From contig CALAHN010000006.1 in the NCBI GenBank assembly GCA_937891825.1, positions 1-35,143 on the forward strand: a stretch of 35,143 nucleotides of DNA, in the 5' to 3' direction. A model generated the notes under the pieces. The model did not search any database and was not told the origin of the DNA. It saw only the letters and a list, made by a program, of their open reading frames with translations. This DNA is from an uncultured Alphaproteobacteria bacterium (GTDB lineage Bacteria; Pseudomonadota; Alphaproteobacteria; Bin95). Numbering within the stretch: position 1 is the first letter of the stretch; every line of letters starts with the position of its first letter. The position numbers were made by a program, and so were the translations under genes. Shown piece after piece: positions 7,440 to 14,922 of the stretch.

Positions 7440-8225
7440 CCCGGTCATGCGGTTCAGGTAGGCGCGGATGCGCGCGGCGAGGGCGACCAGGTCCTCGGGC
7501 GGCATCGGCGTGCGGTCGCGGACGGCGGCGAGGCCCGGCGCATCCTCGGTTTCCCACTCCCAGGGGTCGGGCATGCAATCGGCGAGGGTCGCCAGGATGA
7601 CCGGATAGGGCCGGCCCATGAAGACGCCCTTAAGCATGCGCTTGCCGAGGAAATGGAAGCGGAAGCCGCGTTGGTCCGGCAATCTGGCGAGCGCCTCGGC
7701 AAGGTTGAGGGCGATGGTCATCTGGCCGTGATGACCGTGCCCGCCAAGCCGGAAGCCAAGATCGACGTCGGGGCCGATATAATCCCGGTAGACATCTCCC
7801 TGATCGGTCGCGATCTCGCGGATCGTCACTTCGATATTGCGGCCGGGGAAGCGCGCCGCCCAGCAGCAAGCACGCAGCCGCAAGGGCCAGCGGGCGGAAA
7901 ACCGGCCGTCATACAGCACGAGCGCGCGATAGCAGGCTTCGACCAGCAGCAGGGCCTCGTCGGCCGAATCCGCCGCCGCGCGGAAGATCAGCTCGTCGCC
8001 AAGCGCCTTCCAGACGCCGATATCGGGAATGTCCGCACGGTCGGCGAACGCCATCGCGGTCTGTCCCATGACGACCAGCGGCAGTTCGCGGAAAAATGTT
8101 TCGAATGCTTCAAGCCAGCCGGCGCCGCCATCCAGGCTTTGCGCGGTTTCCTTGAAACGGGTAGCGCCGGCGATGTCGACCGAAAAGAAGATCAAGGTCT
8201 TCGCCGGCGCGCCAGGCGCCGTCAT
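7413..8225 (-). CDS. Class III nucleotidyl cyclase-homology domain protein
   Basis: The gene encodes 270 aa from the ATG at 8225, which overlaps the STAS-protein stop as ATGA. The N-terminal strand IFFSVDIAGATRF carries Asp17 in the place of the first metal aspartate of class III cyclases. VWKALGDELIF supplies Lys73 and Asp77, matching the substrate lysine and second metal aspartate. RDYIGPDVDLGFRL matches the later dimer-interface motif: Asp148 at the base-selecting position, and Arg159 at the transition-state arginine. The asparagine usually four residues before that arginine is Asp155 here. No other domain or membrane segment is visible. It may make cAMP/cGMP, or be a degenerate cyclase used as a regulator. 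It is last in the signalling operon and overlaps the convergent oxidoreductase by 27 bases. Confidence 0.65.
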   Translation of the reverse strand: MTAPGAPAKTLIFFSVDIAGATRFKETAQSLDGGAGWLEAFETFFRELPLVVMGQTAMAFADRADIPDIGVWKALGDELIFRAAADSADEALLLVEACYRALVLYDGRFSARWPLRLRACCWAARFPGRNIEVTIREIATDQGDVYRDYIGPDVDLGFRLGGHGHHGQMTIALNLAEALARLPDQRGFRFHFLGKRMLKGVFMGRPYPVILATLADCMPDPWEWETEDAPGLAAVRDRTPMPPEDLVALAARIRAYLNRMTGLGLEPLEF

Positions 8226-8554
8226 GATTGCGCGAGCGCTGCGTCGCGGGTGTCGAACACCGAAAACATCACGCCGAACCCGGAAATATCGAACACTTCC
8301 TGGACGAACGGGTTCAGGTTGCAAAGCCGCATGTCGCCGCCGCCGGCCCTGAGCCGCTTCGCCGCGACCAGAAGCACGCGCAAGCCCGCGCTTGAAATAT
8401 AGTCGACATGTTCGAAATCCGCGACGATGCGCTTGGCGCCGCCGTTGATCAGCCCGATCAGCGCTTCGCCGGCTTCGGGCGCGGTATTGGTGTCCAGGCT
8501 GCCCCGGACGGCGACGATCTCAGCGCCGGCGGCGGCTTCGATGGTGATGTCCAA
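8222..8554 (-). CDS. STAS-domain protein (anti-sigma-factor antagonist-like)
   Basis: This is a single STAS domain of 110 aa, the usual length for SpoIIAA/RsbV proteins. I place the start at a TTG at 8554 because AGGAGA lies eight bases upstream and the protein then begins directly with the first STAS strand (DITIEAAAGAEIVAV). A TTG at 8653 would add 33 residues without domain character. The switch segment is VDYISSAGLRVLL; the second Ser of ISSAGL (Ser55) aligns with the serine phosphorylated in SpoIIAA and RsbV. The protein is expected to cycle between phosphorylated and free forms and bind an RsbW-type kinase when dephosphorylated. The PP2C phosphatase three genes upstream is its obvious candidate phosphatase. 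Confidence 0.8.
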   Translation of the reverse strand: MDITIEAAAGAEIVAVRGSLDTNTAPEAGEALIGLINGGAKRIVADFEHVDYISSAGLRVLLVAAKRLRAGGGDMRLCNLNPFVQEVFDISGFGVMFSVFDTRDAALAQS

Positions 8555-8649
8555 CGCCAGCGTCTCCTGCTCGATTGGGCGCGATCGCCGCCAAGATGCC
8601 CAGTGTAACGCGCCGGTCAACAGCCCGCAAAGCGGCGGCGCGGCGGCGA
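8555..8649 (-). other. Structured spacer between histidine kinase and STAS genes
   Basis: If the STAS protein starts at 8554, about 95 bases here are untranslated. GATCGCCGCC (8583-8592) and GGCGGCGATC (8642-8651) are perfect inverted copies that bracket the spacer. A nested pair CGCGCC (8609-8614) and GGCGCG (8637-8642) lies within. In the transcript the outer stem begins at the kinase stop codon and ends shortly before the AGGAGA of the STAS gene. Confidence 0.4.
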
Positions 8650-11241
8650 TCAATCGTCGTTCGTTTCAGCCTTGCGCGGGCGTTCCGGATCGTCGGGCAT
8701 GCGCCGGGGCAGGGTGATGATGAAGCACGCGCCTTCGCCGGGGGCGGTCTCGACCTGCAAGTTGCCGCCATGCATCTGGACAATGATGTCATGGCTCATG
8801 GAGAGGCCGAGGCCGGTGCCGGACCCGGTCGGCTTCGTCGTGAAGAACGGCTCGAAAATGCGCTGGCGGACATGCTCCGGCATGCCGGGGCCGTTGTCCT
8901 TGAGGCGGATCTCGACGCCGGCCGCGCCAAGCGAGGTCGTCGTGACCTCCAGGACGGGCCGATAGCTGTCGCCGACTTTCTGCTTGTGCTCATGGGTCGC
9001 TTGAAAGGCGTTGTTCGCGATGTTCAGGATGACGCGCGACATATCCTGGGCGCCGACTTCGATCTCCCCGGCGGCCGGGTCGAAATGCTTCTCGATGGCG
9101 CTGTTGAAGCTGTGGTCCTGGCCGCGCAGGCCATGGAACGCCAGATCGACGAAGTCGTTGACCAACTTGTTGATCTCGATCATCTGCGCGTCGCCGGATT
9201 CCTTGCGGCTGTGATCCAGCATGCCGCGGACAATCGAATCCGCCCGGCGGCCGTGCTCGCTGATCCGGCTCAGATTGGTCGTCAGGTCCTCGACGATCGC
9301 CTCGATCTCTTCGCGGACATCCGCTTCGATCACGGATTTGGCGCGGTCGACCTCGGCCAGCAGGTCTTCCAGCAGCTCGTTCGAGAGCTTCGCGAAATTG
9401 TTGACGAAATTCAGCGGGTTCTTGATCTCGTGGGCGATGCCCGCGGTCAATTGTCCGAGGGACGCCATTTTTTGCTGGGCGATGATCTGCGCCTGGGCGC
9501 GACGCTCCTCGGTCACTTCGCGGCCGTAGATGTTGATATAATTTTCGCCGAGAACCGCGGCGGAGGTCAGATCGAACGCCCGATTGTCGGTTTCGAAGGT
9601 GACGCGCGTCGGCTTCGCGCTGATGAAGGCCTGGATCGCCGCTTCCGCCACCTGGCCGGCGACGCGCATGCCGGGCAGGGTCAGGCCGGGGATCGCGAAT
9701 GCGGCAGAATTGCCATAGATCACCGTCCGGTCCGCGCTCAGGCGCAGCATCGGATTGGGGTTCTCTTCGGGGAAGCGGGCGATCACGCGGGTTTCCGCCT
9801 CGGCCTGTTCAAGCTTCGCCAGGGTTTCGGCCAGGGTCGCGTTCTGCGCCTGCAGCTTGTCGGCCAATTGCTCGACGATATTGAGGCGCTGGGCGTCGCG
9901 CGCATAGCGGCGGAAGACTTCCAGGGCCTCCGACATGTCGGTGATCTCGTCGGCCCCGGTGATCGGCGCCGGCGTTTCAAGGTCGCCGCCGGCCATGCGG
10001 CGCATGGCGCCCGCCAGCACGGTGATGCGGCGGACGACATTGTGCCCGATATAGACCCTGCCGATCAGAATGGCGCCGATCGCGGCGATCGCCGTCAGCG
10101 CCATCAGCAGCCGGAGGCCGACCGCGGCGATCTGTTCGCCATGCGCGGCGGCGTCGTTCATGGCGCCTTGCGCGGCGATGACCAGGGCGTCGGCGGCGCT
10201 GGCGATCTCCGCTGAGATGCTGCGCGACTCGGCGAGGAGAGCTTGCTCCCGGCTTTGCAGATCGAAGTACCGGCTTCGCACTTCGAACACATTGCGGCGG
10301 CCCTGGCCGAGCGCGACGAAGCCCGCGATCGGCCGATCCAGCAATTCGGGAAACTCGGTTTCCGTGATCGAGCTCCGCGCTTCGCGCAAGCTCGTCAGCG
10401 CAGCCTCGTACCGTTCCCGCAAGGGGCTGATCAGGTCCGGGCTGGGGGCGGCGGCAGCTTCGCTCAGGGCCGCCTTCACTTCCGTCGACGCGATCGCGAG
10501 CTCGCTGAACGCTTCGCCGCGCGCCGTCAATGCCGGCGACAGGCGTTCCGTTTCCGAGGTCGGCCCAAGTTCGTCGAGCGAGCTCCAGCCGGTCCGCAGA
10601 TAGAATTGCAGATCGTCCCGGAGCGGTGCCAGCCGCCGGTCCATGCGGCGGCCTTCATGGGCGGCCTTGAAGGCCAGGTCCTGCAATTCGGCGCGGAGCT
10701 GAATGCGCTCGCTCGCCGCGATGTCGAGCTGATCGAGCGTCGCGGTCATCTTGGCGGCAAGATCGTCGACCCGGTCGAGGTCATAGAGGCGCGGCGCATC
10801 GTGGCGCGCGTCATCGACGAACAGGCTGAGGAGCGTCGACCAGATCGGATCATTGTTCGAATCCGCCTGAGCGAGCTTCAAGTCGAGACGACGCATTTTC
10901 TCGACATCCAGCGTCAGCGGCACCGAGAGTTCATCGAGCATGCCGCGCACGCGGGCCAGGCCGTCGTCGTCCGGGACGGCGGCGAATTCCGGGGCGGAGG
11001 CTGCGATCTTCGCGCTGTTCTTGGCGATCTGCTGGGCGAGCATCAGCCGCGGCAGGTCGTTCTGGGCGACCCGCGCCTGATCTTCCCGCAATTCATCGAG
11101 CAGATACCACGTCAGCAAAGCCGACATGCCAAGCAACAGAACCGCGCCGAGCAGCGCCAGCGCCATGCGCGTCGCGAGCCCGAAGCGGCGCGGCGCACGC
11201 TTGCGGCCGGCCTGGATTTCCGGCGCGTCGGTCGCTGTCAT
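8650..11241 (-). CDS. Membrane sensor histidine kinase (periplasmic helical sensor-HAMP-PAS-HisKA-HATPase)
   Basis: The gene encodes 863 aa. One transmembrane helix lies near residues 24-46 and a second near 370-392. They enclose a long, mostly helical periplasmic region rich in charged residues, as in TorS-like sensors. A HAMP linker follows (residues 393-445), then a coiled coil and a PAS-like domain (about 478-580). The phosphoacceptor is His604 in AGIAHEIKNPLNFV. The ATPase domain shows the N box (NIANNAFQAT), DNGPGMPEH and TGSGTGLGLSMSH. It has no receiver domain. The ATG overlaps the stop of the binding-protein gene as ATGA, so the sensor and the periplasmic protein are made together. 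By analogy with TorT/TorS, the binding protein may present a ligand to the kinase. A likely target is the receiver domain of the PP2C protein in the same operon. Confidence 0.88.
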   Translation of the reverse strand: MTATDAPEIQAGRKRAPRRFGLATRMALALLGAVLLLGMSALLTWYLLDELREDQARVAQNDLPRLMLAQQIAKNSAKIAASAPEFAAVPDDDGLARVRGMLDELSVPLTLDVEKMRRLDLKLAQADSNNDPIWSTLLSLFVDDARHDAPRLYDLDRVDDLAAKMTATLDQLDIAASERIQLRAELQDLAFKAAHEGRRMDRRLAPLRDDLQFYLRTGWSSLDELGPTSETERLSPALTARGEAFSELAIASTEVKAALSEAAAAPSPDLISPLRERYEAALTSLREARSSITETEFPELLDRPIAGFVALGQGRRNVFEVRSRYFDLQSREQALLAESRSISAEIASAADALVIAAQGAMNDAAAHGEQIAAVGLRLLMALTAIAAIGAILIGRVYIGHNVVRRITVLAGAMRRMAGGDLETPAPITGADEITDMSEALEVFRRYARDAQRLNIVEQLADKLQAQNATLAETLAKLEQAEAETRVIARFPEENPNPMLRLSADRTVIYGNSAAFAIPGLTLPGMRVAGQVAEAAIQAFISAKPTRVTFETDNRAFDLTSAAVLGENYINIYGREVTEERRAQAQIIAQQKMASLGQLTAGIAHEIKNPLNFVNNFAKLSNELLEDLLAEVDRAKSVIEADVREEIEAIVEDLTTNLSRISEHGRRADSIVRGMLDHSRKESGDAQMIEINKLVNDFVDLAFHGLRGQDHSFNSAIEKHFDPAAGEIEVGAQDMSRVILNIANNAFQATHEHKQKVGDSYRPVLEVTTTSLGAAGVEIRLKDNGPGMPEHVRQRIFEPFFTTKPTGSGTGLGLSMSHDIIVQMHGGNLQVETAPGEGACFIITLPRRMPDDPERPRKAETNDD

Positions 11242-12410
11242 TGGGCTGCGTCCTGTAGCGGCCGGAGGCCCCCCGCGCCATCCAGTTCCGTCAGGTATAT
11301 GGCGTCCGACCCTTGATTATCCGCCGGGCCGAAGGCGAGGCTGACGCCGCCGAGATCGAGCGCCGTGCTCGCCTGAACCGCGGCGATGAAATCCGCGCGG
11401 GTCGGCGCCGCGCCCAATTGCTCCAGGATGGCGACCGTGAAGCGTCCGGTCAGGTAGCCTTCCAGCGAGATGAAACTGGGCTTGGAGCCGGTTACGGCGA
11501 TCGCCGTCAGATAGTCGCGCACCAACGGGACCGACGGGTCCAGCGGAAACGGCACGACCTGGGAGATGATGATGCCCTTGCCCCGGTCGGCCAGCGGCCG
11601 TTCGGCCAGTGCGGCGGCGAAAGCCTCCGAGCCGATGAAGGATATGCTGGCGAAGGTCGGCTTGAAGTTCAGCTTCGCGCTCCATTGCACGAAGGTCGCG
11701 AGCGGCGCATAGGCGCCGACCATGATCACGGCTTCCGGGCGGCCCGCCATCACGTCGAGCAGGCCGACCTTCACGGCGGTCGAGTTCCTGACATAGCGCC
11801 CTTCGCTGACCAGCGCGGCGCCGCGCCGTTCCAGCGCTTGCACGACCCCCGCGCGCCCGGCGCGGCCGAAGCTGTCATTCTGATAGAAAATGCCGATCCG
11901 CTGCTTCCCCAGCCGGTCGACCAGATGGGCGACGAGGGCCTCCGTTTCCTGAAAATAGGAAGCCCGGATGTTGACGATGTAGGCCTCATAGGGCGTGCGC
12001 AGCATTTCGGCGCCCGTGAAAGCGCCGATATAGGGCACCTCATGTTCGGCCGCGAGCGGCGCCACAACCCGGGATGTCGGCGTGCCGACCGCGCCGATCA
12101 GCGCGAAGACCCGGCTGAAAAACATCAGATTGCGGGAGTTCTCTCCCGCCGCTTCCGGCTCATAGCGGTCATCCAGGCTCAACAGGTTGAGCATGCGGCC
12201 GTGCGTCCCGCCCGCGGCGTTGGCTTCCGTGAATGCCGCCTGAAGCCCGTCGCGCATCCCGATGCCGAGCGCTTCGGCGGGGCCGGTCAGCGCCGCCGAT
12301 TGCCCGAACTGGATCCGCCCCTGGGTGACGCCATCCTCCGCGAAGGCAGGCGCGGCGGCGGTCTGGAGCAGCGCCGCGAGCAGCCAGCAGACAAGGCGAC
12401 GCGCCCGCAT
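11238..12410 (-). CDS. Periplasmic substrate-binding protein, LivJ-like (type I), without a transporter
   Basis: The gene encodes 390 aa from the ATG at 12410, giving a good signal peptide (MRARRLVCWLLAALLQTAAA, then PAFA). The mature protein begins GRIQFGQSAALTGPAEALG, the standard opening of leucine/branched-chain amino-acid-type binding proteins, and continues with IGAVGTPTSRVVAPLAAEHE and IGIFYQNDSFGRAG. It binds a small ligand between two lobes in the periplasm. No ABC permease or ATPase gene accompanies it. It sits between a receiver-phosphatase gene (1-base gap) and a histidine kinase gene (4-base overlap). A sensory role, feeding ligand occupancy to the kinase, is the natural inference. 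The ligand cannot be read from sequence. Confidence 0.85.
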   Translation of the reverse strand: MRARRLVCWLLAALLQTAAAPAFAEDGVTQGRIQFGQSAALTGPAEALGIGMRDGLQAAFTEANAAGGTHGRMLNLLSLDDRYEPEAAGENSRNLMFFSRVFALIGAVGTPTSRVVAPLAAEHEVPYIGAFTGAEMLRTPYEAYIVNIRASYFQETEALVAHLVDRLGKQRIGIFYQNDSFGRAGRAGVVQALERRGAALVSEGRYVRNSTAVKVGLLDVMAGRPEAVIMVGAYAPLATFVQWSAKLNFKPTFASISFIGSEAFAAALAERPLADRGKGIIISQVVPFPLDPSVPLVRDYLTAIAVTGSKPSFISLEGYLTGRFTVAILEQLGAAPTRADFIAAVQASTALDLGGVSLAFGPADNQGSDAIYLTELDGAGGLRPLQDAAQ

Positions 12411-12411
12411 G

Positions 12412-13563
12412 TCAGTCGAGCGGACGACGCAATACCAGCGTCGTGATGTCGTCATGTTGCTCGGCGTCGCCGGTATGGTCGATGACGACCGTCTCGATCG
12501 TTTCGGCAACCGCCAGCGGGTCGGCGCTGCCAAGGCGCTTGAACACGTCCATCAACGCCGATTCGCCGTATGGCTCGCCCGTTTCGTCGAAGGCCTCCGT
12601 CACGCCGTCGGTGTAGAGCAGCAGCGTGTCGCCCGGTTGGAAATCGACTGTCGCCTGGTCGAATGTCGCGTCGTCGATCACGCCGAGCGCCGGTCCGCCC
12701 TTGTCCTCAAGCGGCGAAACATCGCCGTTCGCCCGCCGGAGGATCGGCGGGTTATGACCGGCGTTGCAATAAGCGAGCTTGCCGGTCGAGGTCTCGAGCA
12801 CGCCGTAGAATACGGAAACGAACATCGCCTCATCGTTGTCGCGGCACAATGCGGCGTTCACCAGTTCCAGGCACTTCGCCGGCGCTAGCCCGTCCATGCC
12901 GCGCGCCCGCATCAGGGTGTAGGAGACGGCCATGAAGATCGCCGCCGGCACGCCCTTGCCGGACACGTCGGCGATGACGAAGCCGACGCGGTTCTCGTCG
13001 ATCTGAAAATAATCGTAAAAATCGCCGCCGACCTCTTTCGCCGGCGTCATTTGCGCGCCGATCTGGAAGCCGGGGCCGGCCAATGGCTTGCCCGGCAAGA
13101 TCTGCGCCTGCATGCGCGCCGCGACATCCAGCTCGCGGCGCAGCGCCACAAGCTGCTCCCGGGATGTGACGGCCTCGCGCAGCATTTCCAGATGCGCCAG
13201 GGTGCGCGTGACGGTCAATTCCAGATCGTCGAAATCGATGGGCTTGGTGACGAAATCGAAGGCGCCGCGGTTCATCGCGGTCCGGATATTCTCCATGTCG
13301 CCATAGGCGGAGACGACGACGGCCTTGATCATCGGCGCGACGTCGCGCAACTGGCCGATCAGCGTCAGGCCGTCCATGACCGGCATGTTGATGTCGGAAA
13401 GCACCATGTCGACATCGCGGCGGGTCTGCAATTGCTCCAGCGCTTCCGCGCCATTCTGGGCGAACAGGAACTCAAGCTCGCCCGCCCGGATGCGGCGGCG
13501 AAACTTCTGGCGGACCAGGATTTCGAGGTCGGGTTCGTCATCGACCACGAGTATTGACGGCAT
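12412..13563 (-). CDS. Response regulator-PP2C (SpoIIE/RsbU-type) serine phosphatase
   Basis: The gene encodes 383 aa. The receiver domain (about residues 3-122) has the acidic pair DD8-9, phosphoacceptor Asp57 in LSDINMPVMDG and the conserved Lys in FVTKPID. A coiled linker (about 123-160) leads to a SpoIIE-type PP2C domain with VGGDFYDYF, ADVSGKGVPAAIFMA, YTDGVTEAFDE and QHDDITTLVL, which carry the metal-binding aspartates. Phosphorylation of the receiver would switch the phosphatase, whose usual substrate is a phospho-serine STAS protein; one lies in the same operon. The ATG has CGGAGA nine bases upstream. It is the first gene of the unit running to 7413. Confidence 0.9.
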   Translation of the reverse strand: MPSILVVDDEPDLEILVRQKFRRRIRAGELEFLFAQNGAEALEQLQTRRDVDMVLSDINMPVMDGLTLIGQLRDVAPMIKAVVVSAYGDMENIRTAMNRGAFDFVTKPIDFDDLELTVTRTLAHLEMLREAVTSREQLVALRRELDVAARMQAQILPGKPLAGPGFQIGAQMTPAKEVGGDFYDYFQIDENRVGFVIADVSGKGVPAAIFMAVSYTLMRARGMDGLAPAKCLELVNAALCRDNDEAMFVSVFYGVLETSTGKLAYCNAGHNPPILRRANGDVSPLEDKGGPALGVIDDATFDQATVDFQPGDTLLLYTDGVTEAFDETGEPYGESALMDVFKRLGSADPLAVAETIETVVIDHTGDAEQHDDITTLVLRRPLD

Positions 13564-13595
13564 TGCCCAACGTCTCCGGTTTCAGCTTGCGGGCG

Positions 13596-13625
13596 AGTAT
13601 GGCGCACCGCCGCGCCATCCGACAA
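13596..13625 (-). promoter_or_regulatory. Candidate promoter of the signalling operon with a dyad in its spacer
   Basis: On the minus strand TTGTCG (13620-13625) and CATACT (13596-13601) are 18 bases apart and 33 bases or more upstream of the phosphatase ATG. The spacer holds an inverted repeat, ATGGCGC (13599-13605) and GCGCCAT (13612-13618). A dyad between -35 and -10 is where MerR-type regulators bind, but many promoters have chance dyads. The -35 and -10 matches are only moderate. Confidence 0.3.
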
Positions 13626-13639
13626 GCATAAGCATGCGG

Positions 13640-14317
13640 TTAGCGCGTCGGACGGCCGATCATCAGGTCGATATAGCCCCGATAGGACTGATCCTTCGGC
13701 TTGGCCGCGTCTTCGGGATAGACATACTGAATCGAGGATTTGCCCAGGAGCCGTCCCGGCAGCACGGAGACCCGAACGAAGCGCGTCGCCATGTCGCCCG
13801 CCTGGGCGAACACCGGGTCCGGCCCCGCCTCGAACCACGGCTCGCCGATGCCGTAGCCATGCGAAGCGCCGTCGGCGTCGATCCGGATCGCGCCCGCGAC
13901 CAGGCAGCGAATGCCCGGGCCGCGATGGGTATGGGTCAGCGCGGCCCCGCCCGGCGGGAAGGCGACGCTGTCGAGTCGCATCAGCCAGTCTTCCTCGGCG
14001 CTTTCCGTCTGGACCGTCGTCAGCGGCCCGCTCAACAGGCGCTCGGACGCCACGCCCGCGCCCTCCGCAAGACTGTCCTCCGCCGACGCGGCCGCGATCT
14101 CATAGCGCCAGATTTCGGCGCCGGCCGGGCCTGCGACAAGCGGCATGGCGGCCTTCGCGTAAAGGCCTGCGTCGGTCGCGAGCAGCTTGTCGCCAAGGGC
14201 GACGGCGTCGCCTTGAAAGGCGTAGACGATCCGGTGCGCGGCCTTCAACGGTCGCGCCAGCGCCGCATTCGGCTGAAAGCGGTCGCGGTACATACGAAGT
14301 TCGAGGATGTCGGACAT
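13640..14317 (-). CDS. Cupin-fold protein of unknown function
   Basis: The gene encodes 225 aa from the ATG at 14317, with AGAGG upstream. The N-terminal half (MSDILELRMYRDRFQ) is unfamiliar. The C-terminal half has a cupin-like motif, PPGGAALTHTHRGPGIRCLVAG, with a His-x-His pair that usually binds a metal, followed by a later strand with WFEAGPDPVFAQ. Such proteins often are dioxygenases, isomerases or small-molecule sensors, and the sequence does not say which. It lies 26 bases after soxG on the same strand, so it is probably the last gene of the sarcosine oxidase operon. A role in handling the metabolite or formaldehyde is speculative. Confidence 0.6.
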   Translation of the reverse strand: MSDILELRMYRDRFQPNAALARPLKAAHRIVYAFQGDAVALGDKLLATDAGLYAKAAMPLVAGPAGAEIWRYEIAAASAEDSLAEGAGVASERLLSGPLTTVQTESAEEDWLMRLDSVAFPPGGAALTHTHRGPGIRCLVAGAIRIDADGASHGYGIGEPWFEAGPDPVFAQAGDMATRFVRVSVLPGRLLGKSSIQYVYPEDAAKPKDQSYRGYIDLMIGRPTR

Positions 14318-14343
14318 GGGGCGGCCTCTTCGTCGAGGGTTGG

Positions 14344-14922
14344 TCAGGTGGGTCGGATTGCGATCGCCAGGTCGAATTCCCGCCCGGCATGGGCGAGCCA
14401 GCCGAGCCATGACTGGGCGAAACTCCGCGCGATCAGGATTGCGAAGGCGTCGTCGCCGGTCGCGTGCAGGATGGCGGTCGCATTGCCGATTGGCGTCTGT
14501 GCGAAGGCGCCTGCAGGAAAAGTCCGTGGCCGGAGATCGATTTGGCAGCCGACGCTCAACAGGTCGCGGGCGCCCGGCCCGTCCAGCCGGAGCTGCGTCC
14601 GCGCCGAGGAAAGGTCCAGGGCGCGCGGCGCGCCCGCGGCTTCCAGCCGTTCGGCGAATGCGGCGTCGGTCGCGTGGAGCGCCAGCCAGTAATCCGGCCC
14701 GAGCCGGAGCAGCGTCAGCGGCCCCTGCACGGCCGAGCGCCGGCTGTCCTCCGGCAGCGGCGCGCCGAGCGCCGTCTCTGCGGCCGCGCGAAATGCCTGG
14801 TCCGTAAGCCGCCCGCGGAGAGCCGCCTGGCTCGCGACGGGCGCCGCATACGCTGCGAGCGCGCCCGCGGGCCGCGTCTCCGAAAGGCCGGGAAAGCCAT
14901 GGTCGACGGTCGCATCAGCCAC
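14344..14922 (-). CDS. soxG: Sarcosine oxidase, gamma subunit
   Basis: The gene encodes 192 aa. I place the start at GTG 14922 because GGGGAG lies seven bases upstream and the length then fits SoxG; an ATG at 14964 has no such support. It overlaps the soxA stop by eight bases. The sequence shows the GcvT-like features of the family: LTLLRLGPDYWLAL, then LDLSSARTQLRLDGPGARDLLSVGCQIDL and a C-terminal FAILIARSFAQSWLGWLAHAG. SoxG is the smallest-domain structural partner in the heterotetrameric enzyme that oxidises sarcosine to glycine, with formaldehyde captured by tetrahydrofolate. It is the fourth sox gene in a tight operon. Confidence 0.88.
   Translation of the reverse strand: MADATVDHGFPGLSETRPAGALAAYAAPVASQAALRGRLTDQAFRAAAETALGAPLPEDSRRSAVQGPLTLLRLGPDYWLALHATDAAFAERLEAAGAPRALDLSSARTQLRLDGPGARDLLSVGCQIDLRPRTFPAGAFAQTPIGNATAILHATGDDAFAILIARSFAQSWLGWLAHAGREFDLAIAIRPT

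Noticed and set aside
8575-10215. Plus-strand open frame of 546 codons opposite the histidine kinase
   Set aside because: It is a shadow of the kinase gene: it runs across the HisKA and ATPase coding region, has no known motif and is compositionally typical of antisense high-GC frames.
7413-13563. Cyclase-containing operon as a Pycsar-type phage defence system
   Set aside because: Pycsar pairs a nucleotide cyclase with a cyclic-nucleotide-binding effector (often membrane or NADase). No such effector is here; the neighbours are sensory and partner-switch proteins.
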